From positions 1 to 49,959 of the forward strand of contig NZ_FOLG01000023.1 in the NCBI RefSeq assembly GCF_900112335.1: a stretch of DNA of 49,959 nucleotides, given 5' to 3'. The notes under the pieces were generated by a model. It was not told the origin of the DNA. It did not search any database and worked only from the letters and a program-made list of their open reading frames with translations. Each line of letters starts with the position of its first letter. Within the stretch, counting starts at the first letter, position 1. The stretch comes from Tropicimonas isoalkanivorans (GTDB taxonomy: Bacteria; Pseudomonadota; Alphaproteobacteria; Rhodobacterales; Rhodobacteraceae). Position numbers and translations under genes: made by a program. Positions 18,891 to 27,859 of the stretch are shown piece after piece.

Positions 18891-19014
18891 GTCGCATCCC
18901 GCCTTAAGAACCTTTCGCGCATCTATCATGTTTCCCACCCCGTCGCGCAAGGTGTAGTTTGCTCGCCACCCCGCCATTTCGTCGCATTGTTTTGAATATG
19001 ACCGCGAATACCCC

Positions 19015-19854
19015 ATGACAGATCGACCACGCATCGCCTTCCAGGGTGAACTCGGCGCATACTCCCACCAGGCCTGCTACGACGCCCGGCCGGACTATGA
19101 GCCCCTGCCCTGCCACACCTTTGAGGAGACCATTGAGGCGGTGCAGTCCGGCCGGGCGGAGCTGGCCATGCTGCCGGTGGAGAACACCACCTACGGTCGG
19201 GTGGCGGACATTCACCGGCTGCTGCCGGAGAGCGGGCTGCACATCGTGGACGAGGCATTCGTGCGGGTGCACATCAGCCTGATGGCTCTGCCCGGCGTCC
19301 ACATCGACGAAATCGAACTGGTCCGCGCGCATTTGGTGCTGTTGCCGCAATGTCGTGGCTTCCTCGAGACCTTCGGCATCCGGGGCGAGGCCGCCGCGGA
19401 CAGTGCGGGCGCCGCCGCCGACATTGCGAGAAAAGGCCTGAGAAACGTCGGGGCACTCGCTTCGGACCTCGCGGCGGAGGCCTACGGTCTCAACATTCTT
19501 GCCCGCCATATCGAGGACCAGGAACACAACACGACCCGCTTCCTCATCATGTCGCGGGAACCGAACCTCGAGCGGCGCGGCGAGGACGGTATGATGACGA
19601 CCTTCGTCTTCCGCGTGAGGAACATCCCGGCAGCGCTCTACAAGGCGCTCGGCGGGTTTGCCACCAACGGCGTCAACATGACGAAGCTCGAAAGCTACAT
19701 GGTCGACGGCTCCTTCTCCGCGACGCAGTTCTACGCCGACATCGAGGGCCACCCGGACGACCGAGGCGTCCAGCTCGCGATGGAGGAACTGGATTACTTC
19801 ACCGACAGGCTCGATATCCTGGGTGTCTACCCCGCCGATCCGCGGCGGAACTGA
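19015..19854 (+). CDS. pheA: prephenate dehydratase
   Basis: A 279-residue monofunctional enzyme that converts prephenate to phenylpyruvate in phenylalanine synthesis. The catalytic domain (about 1-180) has FQGELGAYSHQA, LPVENTTYGRV and the TRF motif in EHNTTRFLIM. The regulatory ACT domain (about 195-270) has ALGGFATNGVNMTKLESY, with the ESxx phenylalanine-binding stretch. No chorismate mutase domain is present. The ATG has no Shine-Dalgarno. A 6-codon frame (ATG 18998, MTANTP) ends overlapping it and might couple translation. It is divergent from the cytochrome c gene. Confidence 0.95.
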   Translation: MTDRPRIAFQGELGAYSHQACYDARPDYEPLPCHTFEETIEAVQSGRAELAMLPVENTTYGRVADIHRLLPESGLHIVDEAFVRVHISLMALPGVHIDEIELVRAHLVLLPQCRGFLETFGIRGEAAADSAGAAADIARKGLRNVGALASDLAAEAYGLNILARHIEDQEHNTTRFLIMSREPNLERRGEDGMMTTFVFRVRNIPAALYKALGGFATNGVNMTKLESYMVDGSFSATQFYADIEGHPDDRGVQLAMEELDYFTDRLDILGVYPADPRRN

Positions 19855-19889
19855 CCGGGGAACTCAGGCGCCCCGGTCGACCGCACTCG

Positions 19890-20351
19890 TCAGCCGAGTG
19901 CGCGTGTCACCTTGCGCGCCGCGTTAAGAACCGCAGCGTGGTACCGCTTCTCGATCCGGCCGCTCGCCAGCTTCAGCGCGCTCATGGTCATTTTGCCCAT
20001 GGCCCCTCTCGACGAAAGCTCCGTCACGACCCGCAGCCGGGACGTCCCGCTCTCAACCTCCTTGACGATCACCCGAACCGTCCCGTCGATGCCAGTCGCC
20101 ACAGTTTTCAAAACGATGCGATGCGGTCGCTCGACCTTTTCGACCGCAAGGCCGACCTTGCCCGACATCAGCTTGTGCTTTGACTGCGCTTCCCAGGACG
20201 CGCCCTCGCTCATGCCGGGTGCGGAGCCCTCAACCCGTTTCAACTCCAGCCCGAGGGCCGTCAGCAATTCCGCCCAGAACTGTTCCTCTGCGACTTCCGC
20301 CCAGACCGCGTCGACGGGGGCATTGATCTTGGTTCCGGCCGCGAGCTTCAT
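19890..20351 (-). CDS. SRPBCC-fold protein (CoxG-like), function unknown
   Basis: A 153-residue START/SRPBCC-type ligand-binding protein. It begins MKLAAGTKINAPVDAVWAEV, the usual first strand and helix of the fold, and has alternating strands ending in a long C-terminal helix (YHAAVLNAARKVTRALG). There is no signal peptide or membrane segment. The ATG at 20351 follows AGGAGACACC; the frame is open to 20507 but that part looks non-coding. It lies 55 bases downstream of nudC on the same strand. The ligand cannot be predicted. Confidence 0.8.
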   Translation of the reverse strand: MKLAAGTKINAPVDAVWAEVAEEQFWAELLTALGLELKRVEGSAPGMSEGASWEAQSKHKLMSGKVGLAVEKVERPHRIVLKTVATGIDGTVRVIVKEVESGTSRLRVVTELSSRGAMGKMTMSALKLASGRIEKRYHAAVLNAARKVTRALG

Positions 20352-20406
20352 GGTGTCTCCTGAGATTGCTGTGTCGGTATGTTCATTGCCGTTCCGACCG
20401 TGGCCG

Positions 20407-21375
20407 TCAATCCAACCGGTCTGCCAGCCAATGCGACAGCAGGAAATGGGCGATCGCCCCCTCGCGAGCGCCGCGGATCTCCGGGTGCCGTCCCGCGAAG
20501 ATCGCAAGCACCTCTTCCCGGCTGATCCACCGCGCGTCTTCGATCTCTTCAGGGTCCAGCCTGATTTCTGCGGACAGCGCGGAGGCCTTGCATCCGATCA
20601 TGAGCGACGCCGGAAAGGGCCAGGGTTGCGACGCGAGGTAGGTCACGTCCCCCACCGCGACGCCCGTTTCCTCGAACACCTCGCGGCGCACCGCCGCCTC
20701 GACGGTTTCGCCGGGTTCGATGAAGCCGGCCAGCAAGGAATACATGCCGTCCGGCCAACCCGGGCTCCGACCCAGCAAAACCGAATTACCGCAGGTGACC
20801 AGCATGATGACCACCGGATCGGTGCGCGGGAAGTGAAAGGCGCCGCAGGCAGGGCAATTTCGCTGCCACCCGGCCTGCGCCGGCAAGGACTCGGCGCCAC
20901 ACCGGGCACAGAAGCGGTGAGCCCCGTGCCACGCCAACAGCCCGCGTGCGGTCGCCGCAAGTTCGGCATCCCTCGGCGCCAGACGCGTCATCACCATCTT
21001 CAGATCGGCGAAGCGGTGGTCCTCCGGGAACTCCGGGTGGGTCTGCTCCGAATGGTCCGCGAAAGCGCCCACGGTTGAAACGTCCTGCCCGTCCGGCTCC
21101 CATCCGGACACATCGAGCGCAAACCAGGCCGACTCCTCGCTGCGGCCGAGAAAAATCGGCGCTTCCTTACGGGAGGCGAGCAGGTTGGACCCGCGGGGGA
21201 CGGACGCAAGCGACAGCACCCCATCGCCACGCACCATCGGCTTGGACCGCCATATCGGCAAAAGCCGAGTGGTCGGGTCGTGCAGCATACGTTCGAGTTC
21301 TGCCGCGTCGGCACGAAGCGCCGCCGACCTGTCCAGCCCGCCCCCGCCGAAGGTAACCGTTTCCGCCAACCGCAT
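20407..21375 (-). CDS. nudC: NAD+ diphosphatase NudC
   Basis: A 322-residue Nudix hydrolase that cleaves NAD(H) to NMN and AMP; the family also removes NAD caps from RNA. An N-terminal substrate domain is followed by a zinc ribbon (CARC and CPAC, about 20 residues apart). The catalytic domain has the full Nudix box G-x5-E-x7-REVFEE-x-G (GFIEPGETVEAA then VRREVFEETGV) and the NudC signature SQPWPFPASLM. I start at ATG 21375 (MRLAETVTF). The frame is open to 21444, so up to 23 more residues are possible. Confidence 0.93.
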   Translation of the reverse strand: MRLAETVTFGGGGLDRSAALRADAAELERMLHDPTTRLLPIWRSKPMVRGDGVLSLASVPRGSNLLASRKEAPIFLGRSEESAWFALDVSGWEPDGQDVSTVGAFADHSEQTHPEFPEDHRFADLKMVMTRLAPRDAELAATARGLLAWHGAHRFCARCGAESLPAQAGWQRNCPACGAFHFPRTDPVVIMLVTCGNSVLLGRSPGWPDGMYSLLAGFIEPGETVEAAVRREVFEETGVAVGDVTYLASQPWPFPASLMIGCKASALSAEIRLDPEEIEDARWISREEVLAIFAGRHPEIRGAREGAIAHFLLSHWLADRLD

Positions 21376-21585
21376 TCGTACTGCCCCTGCTTTGATCCTG
21401 GCGACACATGGCATGTCGGTCGGACCAAGGCAAACCCGCCGCAACGTTCGCAGATCGCACCCAGATTCGCCTTGAAGCGGACTTACCGATGGGAGAAAAG
21501 CGGGCGCCTACGCGGAGAGAGCCGGCCACCGTCGAACTGTACCCGCGATCACGACCCTCGCACGCCCCCTCCCCCAAGCCGCCGA

Positions 21586-23529
21586 ATGTGCCCCGCGGCC
21601 AGTCCCAAAGTTGCCCTGTTGATCAAGCTGCACCCCTTTACAGCGCGCGCCTGCCCTCATCAGGCCCACCTTCGGATTATGGAGACGACCGATCTCCACA
21701 TGCACGTCTACCCCTACGACTATTACTCCGACCGCCCGGTCGACACCGTGGGCCTCGCGCGGACGGCGACGATCATCGAGGCATTCCGGGCGGAAGCCGC
21801 GAACTCGATCCTGGTCGACAACGGCGACTTCCTTCAGGGCAACCCCATGGGGGACTACATTGCCTATGAACGGGGGATGCGGGAGGGCGACGTGCACCCG
21901 GTCATCGCGGCGATGAACGCGGTAGGGTTCGACGCGGCGACCCTCGGCAATCACGAATTCGACTACGGCCTCGATTTCCTCGGAAAATCACTCAGCGGCG
22001 CCGCGTTCCCCATTGTCTGCGCGAATGTCACCCGAAAGTCCGCCACGAAACCCACGCGCGATCAGACCTATGTCGCCCCGTATGCAATCCTGAACCGGAC
22101 CGTAGCCATGGGGGACGGCACCGAGCATTCGATCCGCATCGGCCTTATCGGCTTCGTGCCGCCACAGGTGATGACCTGGAACCGCCGGCATCTGGAGGGC
22201 AAACTTGAAGCCCGCGACATCGTGGAGGCGGCGGAAGCCTGGGTTCCGCAGATGCTGGAGGAGGGGTGCGACCTCATCGTCGCGCTCTCGCATTCCGGAA
22301 TCGCCGAGGCAACGCGCACCGAGATGATGGAGAACGCCTCGGTGCCGCTGGCCGAGGTCACCGGGATCGACGCGCTGATGACGGGGCATTCCCACCTGGT
22401 TTTCCCCTCCCCCACGTTCGCAGACCACCCGGCCGTGGACGCCGAGGCGGGTACGATCCACGGCAAGCCCGCAGTCATGGGCGGATTCTGGGGCTCGCAC
22501 ATGGGTCTTGTCGACCTGTTGCTGGAGCGCGACGGCGGAACCTGGCGGGTTGTGACCGCGCAGTCGGAGGCGCGACCGATCTCAAAGCGGGATAGAAACC
22601 GCTCTGTCATCCCGCTCGTGGGCGATCATGGCGACGTGCTGGACGCCGTCCGGCAGCAGCACGAGGAAACGCTCGTCTACGTGCGCCGGGCGGTGGGAAA
22701 GACGGCGACGCCCCTCCACTCGTATTTCGCGCTCGTGACCGGCGACCCGTCGGTTCAACTCGTCTTGGATGCACAGAGGTGGTACGTGGCGCAGATGCTT
22801 GCCGGAACGGAATACGAGGGCCTGCCGCTGCTTTCCGCTGCGGCGCCGTTCAAGGCCGGAGGCCGGGCCGGGCCCGAGCATTATACGGACGTGCCTTCCG
22901 GGGACCTGGCGATCAAGCATGTCGCGGATCTCTACCTCTATCCCAACATGATACGGGCGGTGAAAGTGACCGGCGCGCAGCTTCGCGACTGGCTGGAGCG
23001 GTCGGCCGGTCTCTTCAACCGCATAACGCCCGGCAGCCACGATGCGCCGATGCACGATCCCGCCTTCGCTTCCTACAATTTCGATGTGATCGACGGGGTG
23101 CGGTATCGGATCGACCTCTCCCGGCCCTCGCGTTTCGGAGTTCAGGGCGAGGTGCTGAACCCCGCCTCGCGCCGCATTGTCGATCTCGAATACCTTGGCC
23201 GTCCGGTGACCGATGCGATGCACTTTATCGTCGCCACCAACAGTTTTCGCGCGGCCGGCGGGGGCGCCTTTCACGGAGCATTCGACGGCACAATCGTGTT
23301 GGACGCGCCGGACACCAACCGCGACGCCATCGTCCGATACATCGCCGAAAAAGGCGCCATCGCTCTGGCGCCAAAAGACACATGGGGGTTCCGACCGATG
23401 CCCGGGACGACCGTAACCTTCCGAACCGGCCCACGGGCTGCCAAACACGCCAGGGATATTGCGGATGTGGCGATAGAGGAGATCGGACTCGACGAGGACG
23501 GTTTCGCTCTTTACCGGATGACCCTTTGA
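21586..23529 (+). CDS. 2',3'-cyclic-nucleotide 2'-phosphodiesterase / 3'-nucleotidase
   Basis: A two-domain metallophosphoesterase and 5'-nucleotidase protein of about 647 residues (CpdB-like). Metal-binding motifs include METTDLHMHVYPYDYY, DNGDFLQGNP, GNHEFDYG, LSHSG and TGHSH. The C-terminal substrate domain has VLDAQRWYVAQ and AAGGGAFHG. CpdB is normally exported, but I see no convincing signal peptide. The frame is open far upstream and the start is uncertain. ATG 21586 lacks a good ribosome-binding site, and a TTG just after it is possible. Role: salvage of cyclic nucleotides and 3'-nucleotides. Confidence 0.88.
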   Translation: MCPAASPKVALLIKLHPFTARACPHQAHLRIMETTDLHMHVYPYDYYSDRPVDTVGLARTATIIEAFRAEAANSILVDNGDFLQGNPMGDYIAYERGMREGDVHPVIAAMNAVGFDAATLGNHEFDYGLDFLGKSLSGAAFPIVCANVTRKSATKPTRDQTYVAPYAILNRTVAMGDGTEHSIRIGLIGFVPPQVMTWNRRHLEGKLEARDIVEAAEAWVPQMLEEGCDLIVALSHSGIAEATRTEMMENASVPLAEVTGIDALMTGHSHLVFPSPTFADHPAVDAEAGTIHGKPAVMGGFWGSHMGLVDLLLERDGGTWRVVTAQSEARPISKRDRNRSVIPLVGDHGDVLDAVRQQHEETLVYVRRAVGKTATPLHSYFALVTGDPSVQLVLDAQRWYVAQMLAGTEYEGLPLLSAAAPFKAGGRAGPEHYTDVPSGDLAIKHVADLYLYPNMIRAVKVTGAQLRDWLERSAGLFNRITPGSHDAPMHDPAFASYNFDVIDGVRYRIDLSRPSRFGVQGEVLNPASRRIVDLEYLGRPVTDAMHFIVATNSFRAAGGGAFHGAFDGTIVLDAPDTNRDAIVRYIAEKGAIALAPKDTWGFRPMPGTTVTFRTGPRAAKHARDIADVAIEEIGLDEDGFALYRMTL

Positions 23530-23709
23530 AACCGTCCGCCGTTCTCTGGCATTGCGCGTGCAATGGCTGATCTACCGCTCCCCCGATGTGCGCAGGGGCA
23601 ACAAATGCCGCGCCTATCGGCCTCGCAGCTTTCGGGAATACCTTTTAGGATGCGCCCGTTGGAGTGGAAACTGCGCGAGGCCATGCCCCGCGCGACCGAG
23701 GAGCGCCGC

Positions 23710-24483
23710 ATGGGGCACCCCCCGCTGATCGTGTTCACCGACCTTGACGGCACTTTGCTGGATCATGAGTCCTATTCGTTCGACCTTGCGCGACCGGCGC
23801 TTGACCGCCTCGCCGCGGCGGGCATTCCGCTGATCCTCGCCTCGTCCAAAACGGCGGCGGAACTAGACGCATTGCGACGCGCCGTCGGATGCAGCGACTA
23901 TCCCGCAATCGTCGAGAACGGCGCCGGTTTGCTCGAGGCCGATCCTGACACGGATGACGGGGAATATGCCCGCCTGCTGGACGCGCTCGAACAGGTCTCG
24001 CCCTATCTGCGGGCTTATTTCGTAGGCTTTTCCGATCTCGGTGTGACTGGCGTGGCACGAGTGACGCGCTTGCCGCCCGACGAAGCGGCGCTTGCCGCGA
24101 AGCGGCAGTTTTCCGAGCCGGGGCTGTGGCACGGAGGGCCAGAAGACCTCTATGAATTTCTACACGCGTTGGAACGGGTCGGTGTTGTGGGGCGGCGCGG
24201 CGGGCGCTTCCTGACGCTCTCCTTCGGCGGCAGCAAGGCAGATCGGATGGACGACATCGCTGCGCGCTATGGAAACCCGCCACGGCTGGCCCTCGGGGAT
24301 GCGCCAAACGACCGGGAAATGATCGAGACAGCCGACCATGGGGTGATCGTCGCCAACCCTCACGGCGCCCCCCTGCCCCCGCTTTCCGGCGAAAAGGCTG
24401 GGCGCATTCAACGAACCACGGCCCCCGGACCGGAGGGCTGGAACACAGCGGTGCTCGAGTTGCTTGACACGCTGGACACCTAG
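23710..24483 (+). CDS. HAD phosphatase, glucosyl/mannosyl-3-phosphoglycerate phosphatase type
   Basis: A 257-residue HAD hydrolase of the MpgP/GpgP group. HAD motif I is FTDLDGTLLD (residues about 9-18), motif II ASSK, the lysine motif GGSKADRM and motif IV LGDAPNDREM. The cap domain between them has the family pattern IVENGAGLL. The ATG at 23710 follows GAGGAG. It lies 15 bases before a GT81-like glycosyltransferase, which suggests it removes the phosphate from glucosyl-3-phosphoglycerate to give glucosylglycerate, a compatible solute. Confidence 0.85.
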   Translation: MGHPPLIVFTDLDGTLLDHESYSFDLARPALDRLAAAGIPLILASSKTAAELDALRRAVGCSDYPAIVENGAGLLEADPDTDDGEYARLLDALEQVSPYLRAYFVGFSDLGVTGVARVTRLPPDEAALAAKRQFSEPGLWHGGPEDLYEFLHALERVGVVGRRGGRFLTLSFGGSKADRMDDIAARYGNPPRLALGDAPNDREMIETADHGVIVANPHGAPLPPLSGEKAGRIQRTTAPGPEGWNTAVLELLDTLDT

Positions 24484-24498
24484 GACAGGAGACGCCCC

Positions 24499-25719
24499 AT
24501 GGCGGATTTTCACCAGAATGGCAATATCGCCACGCTTCACAACCTGCGGTCCAGAAGCACCGAGGACATCTCCTCCGAGATCGCCAACTATGCCACCAAA
24601 CGAAAGGTCTCCCTGATCCTGCCCTCGCTCTATTCGGAGCTGGAGGGGGAGGCGTTGCCCGCGATTCTCGCGGAACTGTCCGAAGTCCCCTTCCTGAACC
24701 GCATCGTGATCGGGCTCGACCAAGCCGACGAGAGCCAGTTCCGCCACGCCCGGCAGTTCTTCTCCGTCCTGCCGCAGAAGCATGACGTGCTGTGGAACGA
24801 CAGCCCACGCATGCAGAGCATCCACAAGCGCCTCGAGGAACTGGGCCTGGGGCCGATCGAGGCGGGCAAGGGCAAGAACGTCTGGACGTGCCTGGGCTAC
24901 CTGCTCGCCTGCGCCGACAGTTCCGTGGTCGCCATCCACGATTGCGACATCATCACCTACTCGCGGGACATGCTGGCGCGGCTGGTCTATCCGGTCGCCA
25001 ACCCCAACTTCCCCTACATGGTCGCAAAGGGCTTCTACCCCCGAACGGACGGCAAAAAACTCAACGGCCGGGTGTCCCGCTTGCTCGTCTCGCCGCTTCT
25101 GATCGCTCTCAAACGCGTCATCGGGGATCGGGACTACATCGACTACCTGCGGTCTTTCCGCTATCCGCTCTCCGGCGAATTCGCCATGCGCTCGCCCATC
25201 CTCGCCGATTTGCGGATTCCCTCCGACTGGGGGCTGGAAATCGGCGTGCTGTCCGAAGCCTGGCGGAACCTGGCGCCCAAGTCGGTCTGCCAGGTGGAGA
25301 TATCGGACGCCTATGACCACAAACACCAGCCGCTCAGCGAGGAGGACGCCACATCCGGCCTGTCCCGGATGTCCGTGGACATCTGCAAGGCGATCTTCCG
25401 CAAGCTTGCGGCGGACGGCACGGTGTTCTCCGAGGAGATCTTCCGCTCGCTGAAAGCCACCTACTACCGCTCCGCGCTGGACCTGCTGGATTGCTACTAC
25501 ACAGACGCGAAGATGAACGGCCTCTCGCTCGACCGTCACCGTGAGGAGCAATCCATAGAGATGTTCGCGCGGAACATCGTGCAGGCGGGCCAGGTCTTTC
25601 TCGAAAACCCGGCCGAAACGCCCTTCATTCCTACGTGGAATCGGGTGCATGCGGCAGATCCCGATCTGTTGCGGGATATGCTGTGGGCGGTGAACAAGGA
25701 CGCAGAAGAGTACTCCTGA
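24499..25719 (+). CDS. gpgS: GT81-like glucosyl-3-phosphoglycerate synthase
   Basis: A 406-residue GT-A fold glycosyltransferase. It has VSLILPSLYSE for nucleotide binding, the D-x-D-type metal motif IHDCDII (Asp148-Asp150), and the segment YPLSGEFAMR, close to the PLAGEYAGR of GpgS enzymes. Length is near that of archaeal and Persephonella-type GpgS and longer than the mycobacterial form. Paired with the preceding phosphatase it would move glucose from NDP-glucose to 3-phosphoglycerate. GT55 mannosyl-3-phosphoglycerate synthase is the main alternative; the motifs favour GT81. Start: ATG after GGAGACGCCCC. Confidence 0.8.
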   Translation: MADFHQNGNIATLHNLRSRSTEDISSEIANYATKRKVSLILPSLYSELEGEALPAILAELSEVPFLNRIVIGLDQADESQFRHARQFFSVLPQKHDVLWNDSPRMQSIHKRLEELGLGPIEAGKGKNVWTCLGYLLACADSSVVAIHDCDIITYSRDMLARLVYPVANPNFPYMVAKGFYPRTDGKKLNGRVSRLLVSPLLIALKRVIGDRDYIDYLRSFRYPLSGEFAMRSPILADLRIPSDWGLEIGVLSEAWRNLAPKSVCQVEISDAYDHKHQPLSEEDATSGLSRMSVDICKAIFRKLAADGTVFSEEIFRSLKATYYRSALDLLDCYYTDAKMNGLSLDRHREEQSIEMFARNIVQAGQVFLENPAETPFIPTWNRVHAADPDLLRDMLWAVNKDAEEYS

Positions 25720-25812
25720 CCCCCCTGCGGTTCGTTTTCGCATATCGAACCGGCGGCCCGTACGGGTTGCCGGTGTTCGTCATCGTTTGAATGGCGAGGA
25801 GAACGACTTGTC

Positions 25813-26466
25813 CTAGTCGAGCCCGGCAACGATCGCGCGGAGCGTCTCAATTCCCGCGCCGGTCTCGGAAGACGTGACGACGAGTTCCGGGAACGCCGCT
25901 GGATGCGGTTGGAGCCTGGCCCGAACCTGGTCCAGAATCTTTTCCCGGTCTGCGGCCTTCACCTTGTCCGCCTTCGTCAGGACGACCTGAAACGGCACGG
26001 CGGCGGTGTCCAGCAGAGACAGGATCTCTTCGTCAACCGCCTTGATCCCGTGGCGGCCGTCAATCAGCACGAAAGCGCGGCGCAGCGTTGGACGGCCCGA
26101 CAGGTAGGCCTTGAGCAGGCGCTGCCACTGAGCCACCACCGCAACCGGCGCCTTTGCGAAACCGTAGCCGGGCAGGTCCACGAGGTAGTGGCTGTCCTGC
26201 AGCGTGAAGTAGTTGATCTCCTGCGTCCGCCCCGGCGTATTCGACGTCCGCGCCAGTGCCTTGTGGCCGGTCAACGCGTTGATAAGCGTCGACTTCCCGA
26301 CGTTGGATCGTCCCGCGAAGCAGACCTCCATCCGGTCCGCCGCCGGCAGACCGGACATGGCCACGACGCCCTTTACGAACTCCGTTCGGCCGGCAAAGAG
26401 CTTGCGGCCCCGCTCCATCGCCTCGACGGAAGGCGCCTCGACAACCGGGAAGGGGAGAGTGTTCAT
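25813..26466 (-). CDS. engB: ribosome-assembly GTPase EngB (YihA/YsxC)
   Basis: A 217-residue TRAFAC GTPase needed for assembly of the large ribosomal subunit. G1 is [11 protein letters not shown] (about 48-58), G2 the Thr in [10 protein letters not shown]3 DLPGYGFA, G4 LTKADK and G5 VTSSETGAG. It overlaps the acetyltransferase gene by 4 bases and follows the yidC and MOSC genes on the same strand. yidC near engB is a familiar gene order in alphaproteobacteria. Confidence 0.95.
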   Translation of the reverse strand: MNTLPFPVVEAPSVEAMERGRKLFAGRTEFVKGVVAMSGLPAADRMEVCFAGRSNVGKSTLINALTGHKALARTSNTPGRTQEINYFTLQDSHYLVDLPGYGFAKAPVAVVAQWQRLLKAYLSGRPTLRRAFVLIDGRHGIKAVDEEILSLLDTAAVPFQVVLTKADKVKAADREKILDQVRARLQPHPAAFPELVVTSSETGAGIETLRAIVAGLD

Positions 26467-27101
26467 TCCGCCGCCTCCAGCGCGGCAATATCGGCGCCGC
26501 GGATCGCATTCAGGTTCCGGTCGATGCGCTCAACGGGCCAGTCCCACCAGGCGACCGCCAGCAGCCGCTCCACCGTCTTGTCGTCAAAGCGGCGACGCAG
26601 TTCACGCGCCGGGTTGCCGCCAACCACGGCATAGGGACGCACGTCGCGCGTCACCACGCTTCCGGCGGCGACAATCGCACCCGCCCCGATGGTGACGCCA
26701 GGCATCAGTCGTGCCTCCGTGCCGATCCAGACGTCAGGGCCGATCACTGTATCGCCACGGTTTTCGGCAGTCCATGTGGACGGATCGAATCCTTGCTCCC
26801 AACCGCCACCGAAGATGTTGAACGGGAAGGTCGAGAAGCCCCCCATCGCGTGGGTGCCGCCGTTCATGTGGATCTGAACGCCATAGGCGATCGCGGTGAA
26901 GGCGCCGATTACCAGCTTGTCGCCGATAAATTCATAGTGGTGGAGGACGTTCCGGCTAAAGAAATCGCCAGTCTCGTAGCGGTCGTCGTAGTAGGCGAAC
27001 CGCCCCACGTCGATATTCGGCAGCCCTTCCGCGAGCGGCCGAAGAAAAGTCGTCGCCGGGTAGCTCTCCATGGGATGCAGCCTGTCGGGGTTCGGCGCCA
27101 T
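26463..27101 (-). CDS. left-handed beta-helix acetyltransferase (Vat/CatB-like)
   Basis: A 212-residue hexapeptide-repeat acyltransferase of the xenobiotic acetyltransferase family. Hexad repeats run from [18 protein letters not shown] to [17 protein letters not shown]. Between them is the Vat-type loop [17 protein letters not shown] with the catalytic His. It resembles streptogramin and chloramphenicol acetyltransferases, but chromosomal members of this kind usually have unknown or housekeeping substrates, so I would not call resistance. Start ATG 27101 overlaps the MOSC gene stop (TGATG); its 3' end overlaps engB by 4 bases. Confidence 0.85.
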   Translation of the reverse strand: MAPNPDRLHPMESYPATTFLRPLAEGLPNIDVGRFAYYDDRYETGDFFSRNVLHHYEFIGDKLVIGAFTAIAYGVQIHMNGGTHAMGGFSTFPFNIFGGGWEQGFDPSTWTAENRGDTVIGPDVWIGTEARLMPGVTIGAGAIVAAGSVVTRDVRPYAVVGGNPARELRRRFDDKTVERLLAVAWWDWPVERIDRNLNAIRGADIAALEAAE

Positions 27102-27859
27102 CAAGACACCTCCACAGGATCGCCGACGGTCAGCTTGCCACCCTCCAGAACCCGCGCGTACGTGCCGAACTCGCGGTGCCCAAAGGCGGCTTCCAGAGCG
27201 CCGAGCGTATCCCCGTCCTCCCGCCCCGTTTCCGGGTCGGCCTTCGTGGCGTTGCACCTCGTGATCGGCCGTTCGATCCGCAGGCGCGCGTCACCGATGC
27301 GAATCTCCCTCCCGATCCAATCGGATTCGGCCCAGGGCGACAGCCCATCCAGCCACAGATTTCCCCGGAATCGGTGGATAGACAGGGCCCTCCCCATCCG
27401 TCGGCCCAGGTCTTCCAGCGACGCGAGGTTCAGAACGGAGACGAACGGCTTTTCCACGTCGGTCATGGCCTGATCGCCAGCCGACACCAGTCGAGCGGGG
27501 GCCGGCCGGGTCGCAGGCCAGAGCGGGGCAACCCAGGCAATCACGGCCGGAGTGGCTTCGGGGCTGTCAGGGTCCAGTTCCAACGGCGGCCTGTCGGGAT
27601 GGGTCAGTCGCAGGCGCTGGCCGCTGTCCAGCATTTCCGCCCGAATCGCCATCAATGGCGGCGATGCGACACCACGCACGAAGTTGCGCTTGGCGTGCCA
27701 GCCGCCCGGGTCACCGTCAAACGCAGCAGCCTCATGCGCTAGTGCCCAGAGTCGGTCGAACGGCAGGACCCGCCCTGCGTCCACTTCCACGGCCCGCAAC
27801 TCCTCCCACCCGAGCGACTTGATCGGGTGGCGGACGATATGGGCGAGTCGGGCGGTCAC
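27101..27859 (-). CDS. MOSC-domain protein
   Basis: A 252-residue protein with an N-terminal MOSC beta-barrel domain ([17 protein letters not shown]) and a C-terminal MOSC domain. The conserved cysteine lies in [16 protein letters not shown] (Cys near residue 203). The domain binds sulfur or molybdenum cofactor in relatives such as YiiM, YcbX and MOCO sulfurase. YcbX-like detoxification of N-hydroxylated bases is a possibility, but it lacks the C-terminal ferredoxin domain of YcbX. It overlaps yidC by 4 bases, so the two are coupled. Confidence 0.85.
   Translation of the reverse strand: MTARLAHIVRHPIKSLGWEELRAVEVDAGRVLPFDRLWALAHEAAAFDGDPGGWHAKRNFVRGVASPPLMAIRAEMLDSGQRLRLTHPDRPPLELDPDSPEATPAVIAWVAPLWPATRPAPARLVSAGDQAMTDVEKPFVSVLNLASLEDLGRRMGRALSIHRFRGNLWLDGLSPWAESDWIGREIRIGDARLRIERPITRCNATKADPETGREDGDTLGALEAAFGHREFGTYARVLEGGKLTVGDPVEVS

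Noticed and set aside
24160-25743. 527-codon minus-strand frame
   Set aside because: It lies antisense to the GT81-like transferase, which has clear catalytic motifs and a good start.
26463-27101. A streptogramin or chloramphenicol resistance gene
   Set aside because: The fold and loop match the Vat/CatB family, but the gene is embedded by overlap in a housekeeping yidC-engB unit, and resistance cannot be read from sequence.
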